DNA of 64,000 bases from Candidatus Nitrosocosmicus franklandus (GTDB lineage: Archaea > Thermoproteota > Nitrososphaeria > Nitrososphaerales > Nitrososphaeraceae): the NCBI RefSeq assembly GCF_900696045.1, contig NZ_LR216287.1, positions 2,027,854-2,091,853 of the forward strand, in the 5' to 3' direction. Under the pieces are notes generated by a model. The model saw nothing but the letters and a program-made list of their open reading frames with translations, made no database searches and had not been told where the DNA came from. How positions within the stretch are numbered: the stretch's first letter is position 1; each line of letters begins with the position of its first letter. Made by a program: the position numbers and the translations under genes. Of this stretch, positions 9,102-17,954 are shown one piece after another.

Positions 9102-9406
9102 GAGTTTTCTTTTTGATCGACTGAAATTTTTGTTATGTACAAATTGAATTCTAACTAAAATGATCTCATATATTATTACAGAATAAGGCGATAATAAATT
9201 AAGAATATGGATTCTTATGTAATTCCGTTTTTCAAATTATAGCAAATCTATGCGAAAGATATTGTATAAGCTATCAAGACGTTATCAGATTCTTGTTAAA
9301 TGCTGTCTCTTTCAGCTAATTTGACATGTCATAATTGATGGATCAAAAAATTTAATCGGTAAAAGGATATTGTTAGAGTAACATAAAATTTAATAACAAT
9401 AGCAAT

Positions 9407-9414
9407 AAAGGAGG
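9407..9414 (+). promoter_or_regulatory. strong Shine-Dalgarno sequence (AAAGGAGG)
   Basis: A near-perfect Shine-Dalgarno lies three bases before the ATG at 9418. It stands out because most genes in this window lack one and look leaderless or weakly led. Confidence 0.6.
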
Positions 9415-9417
9415 AAA

Positions 9418-10476
9418 ATGGATAAACACCCTAATTCATCACGAATATTTGATTTAGATGAAATAATGCCTCAAACTGAAAATCCGCTCGGTAGTATAAC
9501 TCGAATGGATGCAGATAATTTTCCAATTTTAAGAGGAATGGCTGGGTCACTGCTCCGGCTGAAAAAAAAAGGAAGTTTACAGATTCCGCATTGGCATATC
9601 AATTCAGTTGAGTTGAATTATTGTTTGTCTGGAAAAGCTAGAATGACTATGTATGGAAATGGGAAGAAAGATGCTTTTATCTTGAACCCGGGTCAATTGA
9701 CTTTTGTGCCCAAAGGTTATTGGCATGATATCGAAAACATAGGAGAAGAAGAATTGAAGGTAATCATGGTTCATGATGATGAACGTCCCACACAGATTAG
9801 TTTAACGGAATCCGTTCAATCCTTACCAAAGGATATTTTAAACAGCATTTTTGGTTTAAGCCAGCAAGCAGTGTTTTCTCAATTAGAAAACAATGGATTT
9901 TTTGATTACATCGTAGCTTCGCTTCATACGGATGAGACTGGAGGTAACATTACAAATGCAAAAAATAGTGAAAGTGAAACAAATCCGTATACCATTAATC
10001 TCAGAGCAATGGAACCTCAAATACAAACCCCTGGTGGTATTGCAAGACTAGGAAGTACTCCATACTTTCCAATTTTAAAGGGATTATCAGTCTTTGTACT
10101 AGATTTAGAACCAAGAGGGATCATCGAACCTCATACTCATCCAAATGCCGGAGAGTTGAATTATGTAATTGACGGCAAAGTACGATTTACAATTCTAGGA
10201 CCGAATAATGAGGTAGAAACAGGTGAGATGGGTAAAGGACAAGTGTTTTTCGTTCCTGCAGGATATTTTCATTATCTACAAAACTCTGATTATTCACGTC
10301 AAGGCATTGTGGCTTCCTTTTTTAGTAATGAAAGTCCTCAATTCATAGGTCTAGTTGGTGCCATGAGCTCATACTCTAATGAGGTTATTGAAGCAGTATT
10401 TAGCAAGGAGTCGGGCTTTTTTAAAGATTTTCCTCATGTGGTGAAAAATATATTTATTTCTGCCGAAACCAAGTGA
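9418..10476 (+). CDS. bicupin (oxalate decarboxylase-like cupin protein)
   Basis: The 352-residue protein has two cupin barrels, each with a full metal set. Domain 1 has His58, His60, Glu65 (HWHINSVELNY) and His103 (FVPKGYWHDI). Domain 2 has His239, His241, Glu246 (PHTHPNAGELNY) and His285 (VPAGYFHYL). This layout matches Mn-dependent oxalate decarboxylases and related bicupins; no signal peptide is seen, so it is probably cytoplasmic. The substrate is not certain because the family is broad. It has the clearest ribosome-binding site in the window and no operon partner. Confidence 0.85.
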   Translation: MDKHPNSSRIFDLDEIMPQTENPLGSITRMDADNFPILRGMAGSLLRLKKKGSLQIPHWHINSVELNYCLSGKARMTMYGNGKKDAFILNPGQLTFVPKGYWHDIENIGEEELKVIMVHDDERPTQISLTESVQSLPKDILNSIFGLSQQAVFSQLENNGFFDYIVASLHTDETGGNITNAKNSESETNPYTINLRAMEPQIQTPGGIARLGSTPYFPILKGLSVFVLDLEPRGIIEPHTHPNAGELNYVIDGKVRFTILGPNNEVETGEMGKGQVFFVPAGYFHYLQNSDYSRQGIVASFFSNESPQFIGLVGAMSSYSNEVIEAVFSKESGFFKDFPHVVKNIFISAETK

Positions 10477-10701
10477 TGCCTTAAAATTGGTGGTAGGCTA
10501 ACTCAGTTACTCAAAGTTATCCTTTCGTAATTTTGTTTACCTGGCTTTATTATTTATTTATGATTATTCGAGATGCCGCCTATAATTGAATAAACAATTT
10601 TTAAAATAATCCATTTGACCAAAGGTTAAATTGATTCTCGTATAACTCAATAATGTCTATTTTTTTATCGAACAAAATCCATTAAATCAATATATTTAAA
10701 G

Positions 10702-10805
10702 CGGGCCCGGAGGGATTTGAACCCTCGACCTGACGCTTAGGAGGCGTCCGCGCTATCCATTCTACACCCTCGTTAATAGTATAACGAGGTCTGCGCTACG
10801 AGCCC
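10702..10805 (-). tRNA. tRNA-Arg(CCT) with a 29-nt intron in the D-loop
   Basis: Read on the minus strand, the acceptor GGGCTCG pairs with CGGGCCC (one T-G pair), with discriminator G and no encoded CCA. The anticodon arm is GACGC-CTCCTAA-GCGTC, giving CCT. The T arm is GAGGG-TTCAAAT-CCCTC. The D stem GCGC/GCGC is split by about 29 extra bases (10762-10790) within the D-loop; removing them leaves a normal 75-nt tRNA. The insert contains an 8-bp hairpin CCTCGTTA/TAACGAGG. Archaea, including Nitrososphaeria, are known to carry introns at non-canonical tRNA positions removed by the splicing endonuclease. The exact cut points may shift by one base. Confidence 0.92.
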
Positions 10806-10847
10806 CGAAAAAGACTATTAATCTATGAATAAAAAACTTGCATAATA

Positions 10848-11522
10848 TTAATGCTGAGAAGAGTTCACGAGGTTGGAAGTTACCATTAGCTTACCTAAGG
10901 TAGTAATGTTTATTACCGTTTTTCCTCTGTCACCCTTGTCGACCTCTACCAATCCAAGATCGGCCAATCCTTTATTCTCTTTCCCTCCTTGAACATGATA
11001 GCTAAGCAGAGGTTTGCCATATCCAGATATTTGTTCTAATTCTTCTAAACTACTTACCATTCCACCAATACTATCTATGCTCTTTAGAATCTTAATCTTT
11101 GTGTCTGATATTATCTCGCTATAGCTGAATTTAAGGACGGGTAGCAGTAGTGGTACACTGTGATTATGATCCATTGCAAAGGCCTTGATACCATTAATAA
11201 AAGCAGAAGATAGTGCTGCGCAGCTTATTAGTTTATCTCCTGAACTAACGTTCATTAGTATTTGATGATATTCTAGACTTTTCTTTAACAATACTTCGTT
11301 GACTCTTTCGATAGTGTCTTTCACAACGTTTTCTTTCTCTACCAAAATAATTTCTGATCCTATTCCAATTATTGCTTCCATCTTTTTTGCATATTCAATA
11401 GCTTTTGCTTCATCGTTTGAATAACATATGAGTATGAGTTGATGAATTGGAAAGTTCCTGATCCCCAGTGCAATACCGTCTTGATCGTCATCACCGAATG
11501 TGGCTATCTGAAGGGTCTTCAT
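10848..11522 (-). CDS. CARF-like domain protein with C-terminal winged helix
   Basis: This 224-residue protein has an N-terminal Rossmann-like domain (about 1-135) with the NVSSGDK motif at 91-97, typical of CARF/DUF6293-type ligand-binding domains. A winged-helix region follows (about 140-220, with LLSYHVQGGKENKGLADLGL), as in Csa3-like regulators. Such proteins bind cyclic oligonucleotides or related nucleotides and regulate transcription. No cas gene or CRISPR array lies in the window, so any defence link is unproven. It begins 43 bp from the tRNA-Arg gene on the same strand and has no co-operonic partner. Confidence 0.7.
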   Translation of the reverse strand: MKTLQIATFGDDDQDGIALGIRNFPIHQLILICYSNDEAKAIEYAKKMEAIIGIGSEIILVEKENVVKDTIERVNEVLLKKSLEYHQILMNVSSGDKLISCAALSSAFINGIKAFAMDHNHSVPLLLPVLKFSYSEIISDTKIKILKSIDSIGGMVSSLEELEQISGYGKPLLSYHVQGGKENKGLADLGLVEVDKGDRGKTVINITTLGKLMVTSNLVNSSQH

Positions 11523-11885
11523 TCTATGATATTATTACTACTTACTTTATTAAAAATATTTGTAATTATTTATCCAAAATTTCTAATATACAAAGAATAT
11601 AAATTAAATATCAAAAATTTATCATAGTTACCTACTCACGTTATGATTGTTCTGGAAATTCATTTTTGTTATATGTTAAATGATTACTTTCCTGTCAAAC
11701 GTCTGTATAATTCTTAAATTATCTGTGTAATTGTCTCTTCTTTCCAAACTATTTGTTTTTCAAAAGTAGTGACTCAGATACGACCACAAACAAAAAGTAA
11801 ATTGATTGTCCGGTTATCATAATTAAATATCACTCAATATAGAATTCATCTATTAAAGCTAAATAAAGTTGACATGTTATCGAAG
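11523..11885. other. intergenic region, no gene seen
   Basis: About 360 AT-rich bases lie between the CARF gene start and the proteasome gene stop. A promoter for the CARF gene probably lies near its right end, where A/T-rich TATA-like stretches occur. I see no RNA gene or repeat. Confidence 0.45.
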
Positions 11886-12488
11886 CTACAAAGCCGGGAA
11901 AGTGTTTTCGTTGCTTCCTTTCTTGTTAATTATTAAAATATCTATCCCGTCTCCACTTGCCGAATCTCGTTGGATCGAAGATCGAATAGCTTTTAGTGCC
12001 AGATTTGTAGCTTTTTCTTCATCCATGTTTTCTTCATACTCGGCATCCATGACTCCTAGTGCCATTTCCGCTCCAGTACCTACAGCGGCATATCTGTCGG
12101 GTAAAACAGATCCTAAGGGATCGAGGGTGTAAATTTCTGGTTTTCCTGTAGTTATTCCGCCAACAACCACCTGAGTCAGCAGTGGGAAGTATCTTCTTTC
12201 AAACATTATTACGGACATAAGCTTTGCTACAGAGTTTGGCTCGACATCCCGTCGGGTCTCTAGCTTTCTTATTTTAGACAATGCACTTACCTGTCTAACT
12301 AAAACCTGCATATCCGCAACCATACCTGCACATGCGGCACCAACATAATCAGTTACATTAAAGGTTTTCTTAGTATTCTTATTAACAACAAAATTACCAT
12401 ACGAAACTCTCTTCTCAGCAGCCAACAGTACTCCATCATTATATGTAATACCTACTGCTGTTGCCCCTGGCATAAATTGAAAAGCCAT
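11886..12488 (-). CDS. psmB: 20S proteasome beta subunit, probably non-catalytic (Thr1 replaced)
   Basis: The 200-residue protein aligns by eye with archaeal beta subunits. MPG-ATAVGIT stands where active ones read G-TTTVGIT, so position 1 is Ala9 rather than Thr. The other active-site positions look conserved: Glu/Arg in AAEKR (25-27), Lys41 (equivalent to K33) and RDSASGDGIDI near the C-terminus. The propeptide is only eight residues. Several archaea pair one inactive with one active beta subunit, as in Sulfolobus, and this is probably the inactive partner; the active one must be elsewhere. It follows the GHKL ATPase gene by 45 bp on the same strand. Confidence 0.88.
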   Translation of the reverse strand: MAFQFMPGATAVGITYNDGVLLAAEKRVSYGNFVVNKNTKKTFNVTDYVGAACAGMVADMQVLVRQVSALSKIRKLETRRDVEPNSVAKLMSVIMFERRYFPLLTQVVVGGITTGKPEIYTLDPLGSVLPDRYAAVGTGAEMALGVMDAEYEENMDEEKATNLALKAIRSSIQRDSASGDGIDILIINKKGSNENTFPAL

Positions 12489-12533
12489 TTAATAATTAAA
12501 AAAAAAGAGTTAGATTTAGTCGTTTCTATGTGA

Positions 12534-14330
12534 TTATTTTTTCAACATGGAGTAGTCATGGATTTTTATTGCTTCAGAAATCAACTTATTCTGAATTTCC
12601 AAAATATCTTTAGCTTCTGGATATTTTGATCCTACAACTACCTCGGCAACTATGTTTGTTATGTGTCTAAAAAGAAATTCATCTCCTCTTTCTGCCTCTA
12701 CCTTATACGTCGAATGAGCTTTGTTGACAAAAACAATATTCTCGTTTGTAAAACTGTATCTAGGGTCTGTTTCATCTTCATATGGTATTACTTTATATCC
12801 AATTTTCTTGAGGGTAAATGTTTTCTTTAGAATGGGTTTTCTGACCGTTTTTTTAATATAATTGCCAGTTTCTCCGACTGCGCTGACTGATGATAATGAT
12901 TGATTGTTATTATGTCTTGATGATTCATTCGTTGAAGAATCTTGATTTAGGTACCCATAAGATGATGAAAGACTCGCTCTTTCCAAACCTTTATTTTCCC
13001 TTTCTGGATCCCATTTCCCATCATTTATTTTGTTTTGTGGATCAAGAACAGATATTGACTTTGTCACAAGAGTCGGATGGTTTAGACTATTTGAACCAGA
13101 AAAGTTTTCATCACTCAGCAAATTATTTCCTCTACCTTTTTCGTCCTTTGCTTTTTTAGTATAGTCTTCGCCTGAATCTTTGGACAAAAAATCATTTCTA
13201 TTTTCTTGATTTTGTTCTTCTAAACTCGAAACTGGATTTGTTAAATCTGTGTTCCCTGACTCTAGTTGATCAGAATTTACCTCCACTGATTCAAATCCTT
13301 GTATTTCCTCTACTGGTTCTAGGGTTTCCAATACTGCCTGACCCATGACTTTGTCTATCTCCTTATAGATTTTTGATTCTTCTCTTGTGATCAAAACATC
13401 CTCATATTCAGTTAAGCTCGGAAGAACTTGATCTACGATAAAGGATTTAACACTTTGATTAAAACTATGATAGATATCATTTTCAATTAATGCTGATTTG
13501 TCGGCGAATCTGGAAGTCAGTGCATCACATTTGACATATCCTGTAACTCGGTTTAATTTATTTTCAAATCCAAAATTACTTCTCAAAACTACGTGATTTC
13601 CTACCATGATTGCTATACCTTTTTCATCTGAACCAAGGGGCCTTCTCGCAATTACAATTTCCCCAGTAATTCTTGGATTGTCCATGTTAACATTAAGTTT
13701 GTAACCTTGGATATCGGGTGAACGTATTAACTGAGCGTTGCTCAAGTCCCACTCTTTAAAATCTTCTGCAGATTTGATATACACATCAAATAATGGATAC
13801 TTTAGAATCGATAGTTTTTTAATTTCCTTGGCTAGCTTGTTAATGTCGATGCTGATTTTTGGACCCTTTAGCAGAATTTCCGTACCATTTCTATTGAGTC
13901 TTGGTTCCTTTAATTCGCTTAATTTGGCGCGTCCATTTATAAGCTCCTCCAAGGTGTTTCCATCAATAACTGTTGATTTACTGAAACCATCCCTTCGTGT
14001 TTTTATTTTCATTTGATCAAACGAAGTTAGAAATGATAATCTACCAGTGCCATATCTCCCCGTTCTTAATCTTTTCAGATTGGGAGAAAGGGTTTCTTCG
14101 GCCTTATGCGGCGACCCGAGAATCAAAAATTTATCCATAGATTCGGAATTCATTCCTGCATTATCTTCGATTATGATATTTCCGTTATTCAATACTGTAA
14201 CTATGACGTTTGTTGCATCCTCATCAAAGGCGTTTTCGATTAATTCACGTACTATTTCATAGGGAGAAATCCAAGTTTTGGTAGCAAATTCTCTAAAAAA
14301 TGACGGGTGAACCTTTAATTCCATTGTCAA
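12534..14330 (-). CDS. GHKL-fold ATPase (Hsp90/MutL/MORC-like), 598 aa
   Basis: The N-terminal Bergerat ATPase is complete: ELIENAFDEDA (29-39), IEDNAGM (54-60) and GRYGTGRLS (91-99). A transducer-like region runs to about 300. About 340-500 is Ser/Asn/Glu-rich and disordered, and a conserved-looking C-terminal domain (about 505-598) ends the protein. The ATPase resembles HATPase_c_3 proteins such as MORC and Hsp90 more than histidine kinases; no phosphoacceptor domain is seen. ATP-driven dimer closure is expected, but the client is unknown. The proteasome beta gene lies 45 bp downstream on the same strand, which suggests co-transcription and possibly a protein-quality role (inference). Confidence 0.8.
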   Translation of the reverse strand: MTMELKVHPSFFREFATKTWISPYEIVRELIENAFDEDATNVIVTVLNNGNIIIEDNAGMNSESMDKFLILGSPHKAEETLSPNLKRLRTGRYGTGRLSFLTSFDQMKIKTRRDGFSKSTVIDGNTLEELINGRAKLSELKEPRLNRNGTEILLKGPKISIDINKLAKEIKKLSILKYPLFDVYIKSAEDFKEWDLSNAQLIRSPDIQGYKLNVNMDNPRITGEIVIARRPLGSDEKGIAIMVGNHVVLRSNFGFENKLNRVTGYVKCDALTSRFADKSALIENDIYHSFNQSVKSFIVDQVLPSLTEYEDVLITREESKIYKEIDKVMGQAVLETLEPVEEIQGFESVEVNSDQLESGNTDLTNPVSSLEEQNQENRNDFLSKDSGEDYTKKAKDEKGRGNNLLSDENFSGSNSLNHPTLVTKSISVLDPQNKINDGKWDPERENKGLERASLSSSYGYLNQDSSTNESSRHNNNQSLSSVSAVGETGNYIKKTVRKPILKKTFTLKKIGYKVIPYEDETDPRYSFTNENIVFVNKAHSTYKVEAERGDEFLFRHITNIVAEVVVGSKYPEAKDILEIQNKLISEAIKIHDYSMLKK

Positions 14331-14421
14331 GATATGTTAAGCTTGAAATATATTATTATTTAAATAAATATTTGGAATTTGTTGACAAAACAATAAACTT
14401 TTGTTGACTTTCAAAAATGAT

Positions 14422-14619
14422 TTACGAAACAGGCATACTAGTTAATTCCATACCTAGTACCTGAGGGATCAGATCAAATATGATCAATACCATCTGCGCA
14501 GGATGAGTTTCGATGAAGGGATGCACGGTGGTAAAATAAATCAACAAAACTGGTACTGCAGAACAACCTGCGATTGTTAATAGGATTAGCCAAGTTGCCG
14601 TCATCTTTCCCGTAAACAT
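14422..14619 (-). CDS. small membrane protein, 65 aa
   Basis: The short protein has two likely transmembrane helices (WLILLTIAGCSAVPVLLIYF and QMVLIIFDLIPQVLGM) separated by a His-containing loop, TVHPFIETHP. There is no recognised family. It sits between the GHKL and PUA genes on the same strand, but gaps of about 60-90 bp leave operon membership open. Confidence 0.55.
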   Translation of the reverse strand: MFTGKMTATWLILLTIAGCSAVPVLLIYFTTVHPFIETHPAQMVLIIFDLIPQVLGMELTSMPVS

Positions 14620-14681
14620 GTCATTTCTAAGATCGCATTGGCTATATAAAGATAAAGATAAGCATTCTAACGAAGACTGTT

Positions 14682-15170
14682 TTAAATTCGGAAGGAAATT
14701 TCTTTAAATGCATTCCAATACTTGTCTCCTACGAAATGAAGATTATTTATTATCTGTCCTTTTTCCATAGCTTGAGCACGATCGCTGTCTTCTAGTGCTA
14801 GCCCAATTGCCAGGTACTTTTTAAACTTTTCATCTTTTACCGTAACTATTTCATTTTTTTTAAAAGAATCGAAACCGACTATGCCTGGCCTTAAGATTTT
14901 TGCGCCATTGCAAATAAATTTAATGGATCCAGAATCTACAGTAACAGATGGAAATATATCAAGGATTTCGGTTTTCCCGAGAAATGGTAATATCGACTCA
15001 TTGGCAGTGAGAACTGCAACCATGCTATCAATTATCAAAATGCTTTTATTTTCTTCGATTTCAAAAATTTTTATATTCTTTGTCTTTGGGATGGTTACTT
15101 TTGCCCAACTCTTCTCTAAACCTTTTAAGATTCTTTCTGTATCTTTCTTGGACATCACATAAGTTTTCAA
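14682..15170 (-). CDS. PUA-domain RNA-binding protein (MCT-1/Tma20-like)
   Basis: The 162-residue protein has an N-terminal alpha/beta domain and a C-terminal PUA domain (about 80-155). PUA hallmarks are VTVDSGSIKFICNGAKILRP and the later AIGLALEDSDRAQAM stretch. Archaeal proteins of this size and order are related to the N-terminal half of eIF2D and MCT-1, and are thought to act in translation or ribosome recycling. That function is inferred from the family. Confidence 0.8.
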   Translation of the reverse strand: MKTYVMSKKDTERILKGLEKSWAKVTIPKTKNIKIFEIEENKSILIIDSMVAVLTANESILPFLGKTEILDIFPSVTVDSGSIKFICNGAKILRPGIVGFDSFKKNEIVTVKDEKFKKYLAIGLALEDSDRAQAMEKGQIINNLHFVGDKYWNAFKEISFRI

Positions 15171-15365
15171 GCATCTTTATTGAATTATTGATAGATAATA
15201 AAGATGTATTAATTCTTCTTCTTCTTTTTCTTCTAACAGAGGAAGTTTCTGACTCTTTATTTTACCTTAATTAATTGAATACCTCTTGACTGGATACCTA
15301 AACTGTGTTTATAACAAAAACGAATTCTTATAAATAATTATGCCGTACATAAAACCTAATTAGAG

Positions 15366-15656
15366 ATGAGTGAAATAGTCGGAACAAAATATGAAGTTCC
15401 TGTAAAGCCCGTCGAAAAATCCTTAAAAATTAGCGATAGAGCCAAGAGCGAGCTAAAAAGTTCTGGAATGATGGATGAAAAAGGAAAATTAAAATTGAAA
15501 GGTGTAAGTCCCAAAATGCTAAAAAGAATGAAACTCGAAGCAATAGATTGTCCTGTATATAATAAGGAACTTGGATTTGTGGAATGCTATGTATGTAGTA
15601 ATTTTCACAGTAGAATAAGCGGTATAGTATATTGCAAGGGTGATCCTCTGGAGTAA
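15366..15656 (+). CDS. small conserved-looking protein with four cysteines, 96 aa
   Basis: The first half is Lys-rich and basic. The second half has Cys62, Cys75, Cys78 and Cys90 plus His81 (DCPVYNK, ECYVCSNFH, IVYCKGD), a pattern suited to one structural zinc site. I do not recognise the family. The ATG start is five bases after a stop codon, with a TATA-like element upstream. The proS gene follows after 81 bp on the same strand. A role in RNA or protein binding is possible but unproven. Confidence 0.65.
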   Translation: MSEIVGTKYEVPVKPVEKSLKISDRAKSELKSSGMMDEKGKLKLKGVSPKMLKRMKLEAIDCPVYNKELGFVECYVCSNFHSRISGIVYCKGDPLE

Positions 15657-15737
15657 TAACATTAATTTAAATTACGAGTATTATATTCTGTTTGACAAAG
15701 CTTCATAAATAGAAAATTATAGCTATCTTTTGATTAA

Positions 15738-17231
15738 TTGAGTAAAAACATCAATAAGGAATTTGGTCTTACTGTTAAGAAGAATGAGAATTTCAGTGAA
15801 TGGTATTCACAAGTAATCGAAAAGGCTGGATTGGCAGATTATATCTCAGCAAAGGGATTCATTATTGTTAGACCATATGGATATGCCATATGGGAATTAA
15901 TTAAAGAATATCTCGACAAAAAGTTCAAAGAGACCGGTCACGTCAATGGATTCTTACCTTGTCTTATCCCCGAGGGTTTATTAAACAAGGAGGAAAAACA
16001 CTTTAGGGGATTCAATCCAGAAGTTTTTTGGGTTACTTCTTCTGGTGATACTCCCTTAGCTGAAAGATTGGCTCTGAGGCCTACTTCTGAAGCACTATTA
16101 TATTCAATTTTTCCCAAGTGGATTTCTAGTTACAGAGATCTGCCATTAAGAATAAATTTTTGGAATACTGCTTTGAGAGCAGAAATAAAGTCTACCAAGC
16201 CATTTATTAGAAATTCGGAATTCTTATGGCAAGAAGGTCATACTGCTCACATTGATAATGAGGGAGCCAAAGAACAAGTTATAAAAATATTATCTATTTA
16301 CAAGCAATTCATCGAAAATGTTCTCTTGATTCCTACAATTTCAGGATTTAAAAGTAATAAAGAAAAATTTGTTGGAGCGGATTATACAACTACGTTAGAA
16401 GGGATGATGCCTGATGGGAAGGCGCTACAGCTTGGAACCTCACACAATTTAGGCAGAAATTTTTCTCAACCTTTTGAAATAAAGTTTCTTAATAGTAATA
16501 ACAAAGAAGAGTTTGTTTGGCAAACATCTTGGGGAATATCCTGGAGATTGATTGGGGCGCTAATAATGGTACATGGTGATGATAAGGGTCTAATCCTCCC
16601 GCCTGTTGTTGCTCCGATTCAAATCATTATTATCCCAATATACAAAGATCAAAACCAAGAGTTGGTTAAGAAACATGCTAACAGTTTAAAAAATCAATTA
16701 AGTGATCTGGGGTACAGGGTGTTTGTAGATGAAAGGGATGAATTTACAGCGGGATGGAAATACAACGAATGGGAGATGAAAGGAGTTCCAATACGGATCA
16801 ATATAGGACAACGGGACATCGAAAAAAATACCATAGAGATAGTTAGAAGAGATAATCGACAAAAGAAATTGATCCCTTTAAACACTGTGTCAGCTGAAAT
16901 AAAAGAAACCTTTAAAATGCTGGAATCTGATTTGTACAAGAACGCACTAAGATTTCTTCAAGATATGACTCACCTTGTAGAAAATATTAACGATTTCAAG
17001 CTATTACTAGACAAGGGACGGGGTGGATTTTTGGTGACTAATTGGTGCGGTAATGAAGATTGTGAAGAGAGAATCAAAGAAGATACCGGAGCTGACATAC
17101 GTGTCTTGCCATTTGATATTCATGATTTGCCAATTAAAATAGGAAATGGCGCAGCATTTCTGACTCTAAGACAATGCGTATATTGTAGACAAGAATCTAA
17201 CCAAATTGCTGTCTTTGCTCGTGCTTATTAG
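15738..17231 (+). CDS. proS: prolyl-tRNA synthetase, archaeal/eukaryal type
   Basis: The 497-residue class II synthetase charges tRNA-Pro with proline. The catalytic core has RPTSEALLYSIFPKW and ALRAEIKSTKPFIRNSEF (motif 2 region) and a His-rich segment EGHTAH. The anticodon-binding domain starts near 290 (VVAPIQIIIIPIY). The C-terminal domain has the zinc cysteines CGNEDCEERIKE and CVYC and ends in Tyr, the hallmark of the archaeal/eukaryal form. The TTG start at 15738 fits the usual N-terminus. Confidence 0.96.
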   Translation: MSKNINKEFGLTVKKNENFSEWYSQVIEKAGLADYISAKGFIIVRPYGYAIWELIKEYLDKKFKETGHVNGFLPCLIPEGLLNKEEKHFRGFNPEVFWVTSSGDTPLAERLALRPTSEALLYSIFPKWISSYRDLPLRINFWNTALRAEIKSTKPFIRNSEFLWQEGHTAHIDNEGAKEQVIKILSIYKQFIENVLLIPTISGFKSNKEKFVGADYTTTLEGMMPDGKALQLGTSHNLGRNFSQPFEIKFLNSNNKEEFVWQTSWGISWRLIGALIMVHGDDKGLILPPVVAPIQIIIIPIYKDQNQELVKKHANSLKNQLSDLGYRVFVDERDEFTAGWKYNEWEMKGVPIRINIGQRDIEKNTIEIVRRDNRQKKLIPLNTVSAEIKETFKMLESDLYKNALRFLQDMTHLVENINDFKLLLDKGRGGFLVTNWCGNEDCEERIKEDTGADIRVLPFDIHDLPIKIGNGAAFLTLRQCVYCRQESNQIAVFARAY

Positions 17232-17328
17232 AGGAGAATGCTTTGTGAGTTAATGTTTTTTGCTGATCTTGAAGGGCTATTAACCAGAATGTTTATGTAA
17301 GGTTCAAATTCCAATCTCTTATTACAAG

Positions 17329-17949
17329 TTGTCTAAAAATCAAAAGGATAGAAAGAGAAGGGATATCAAGATAATCATTATTATAGTTGTCGTATTCGCT
17401 ATAGCCTTTATATCTATTAGAACGATTTTAGCCGATTCAAACCCTTTCTATGTAGTCGCAAGCGGTAGCATGATTCCTGTCTTAAATGTAAACGACCTTA
17501 TCATAGTATGGGCGAAGGACAATAACACATCTTTTGAGAGTGCAGATATCGGAGACATTATTGTCTTTAAGGCTCCTGATCCTAGTGAGGACAATAAGAC
17601 AATAGTTCATAGAGTTTCCGCTATAATTGAAAATGGAAACAACTTGACCGGTAATGTAATCCTCTGTGCACCCATTGCCATTAATGAGGTTATACAAGAA
17701 AAAACAATATTAACAAAAGGAGATGCTAACGAATGTTCTATTCCTGGAATCGATTTTCCAATAACTGAGGAAAATTACGTTGGAAAAGTAGTTCTTACAA
17801 TTCCACAGGTAGGAATAATACCACAGGTGTTAAAACCTCCGGTTAATTATGTAATAATAGCAATAATAGGGGGATTGCTAGCATATTCATTTATCCGTGG
17901 AAGTAACAAAGATAAAGAAGAAGAAAAAGAAAAACTAAAGGATGATTGA
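17329..17949 (+). CDS. signal peptidase I, archaeal/ER (Sec11) type
   Basis: The 206-residue protein has an N-terminal membrane anchor (about 13-33), catalytic Ser47 in the box ASGSMIP and His94 in TIVHRV in place of the bacterial Lys, which is diagnostic of Sec11-type enzymes. A conserved Asp box, LTKGDANE, lies near 135. A second membrane helix (about 172-192) precedes a charged tail. It cleaves Sec signal peptides at the outer membrane face, so it would mature the secreted proteins encoded in this window. TTG start; the next gene follows 5 bp later. Confidence 0.93.
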   Translation: MSKNQKDRKRRDIKIIIIIVVVFAIAFISIRTILADSNPFYVVASGSMIPVLNVNDLIIVWAKDNNTSFESADIGDIIVFKAPDPSEDNKTIVHRVSAIIENGNNLTGNVILCAPIAINEVIQEKTILTKGDANECSIPGIDFPITEENYVGKVVLTIPQVGIIPQVLKPPVNYVIIAIIGGLLAYSFIRGSNKDKEEEKEKLKDD

Positions 17950-17954
17950 CGTAG

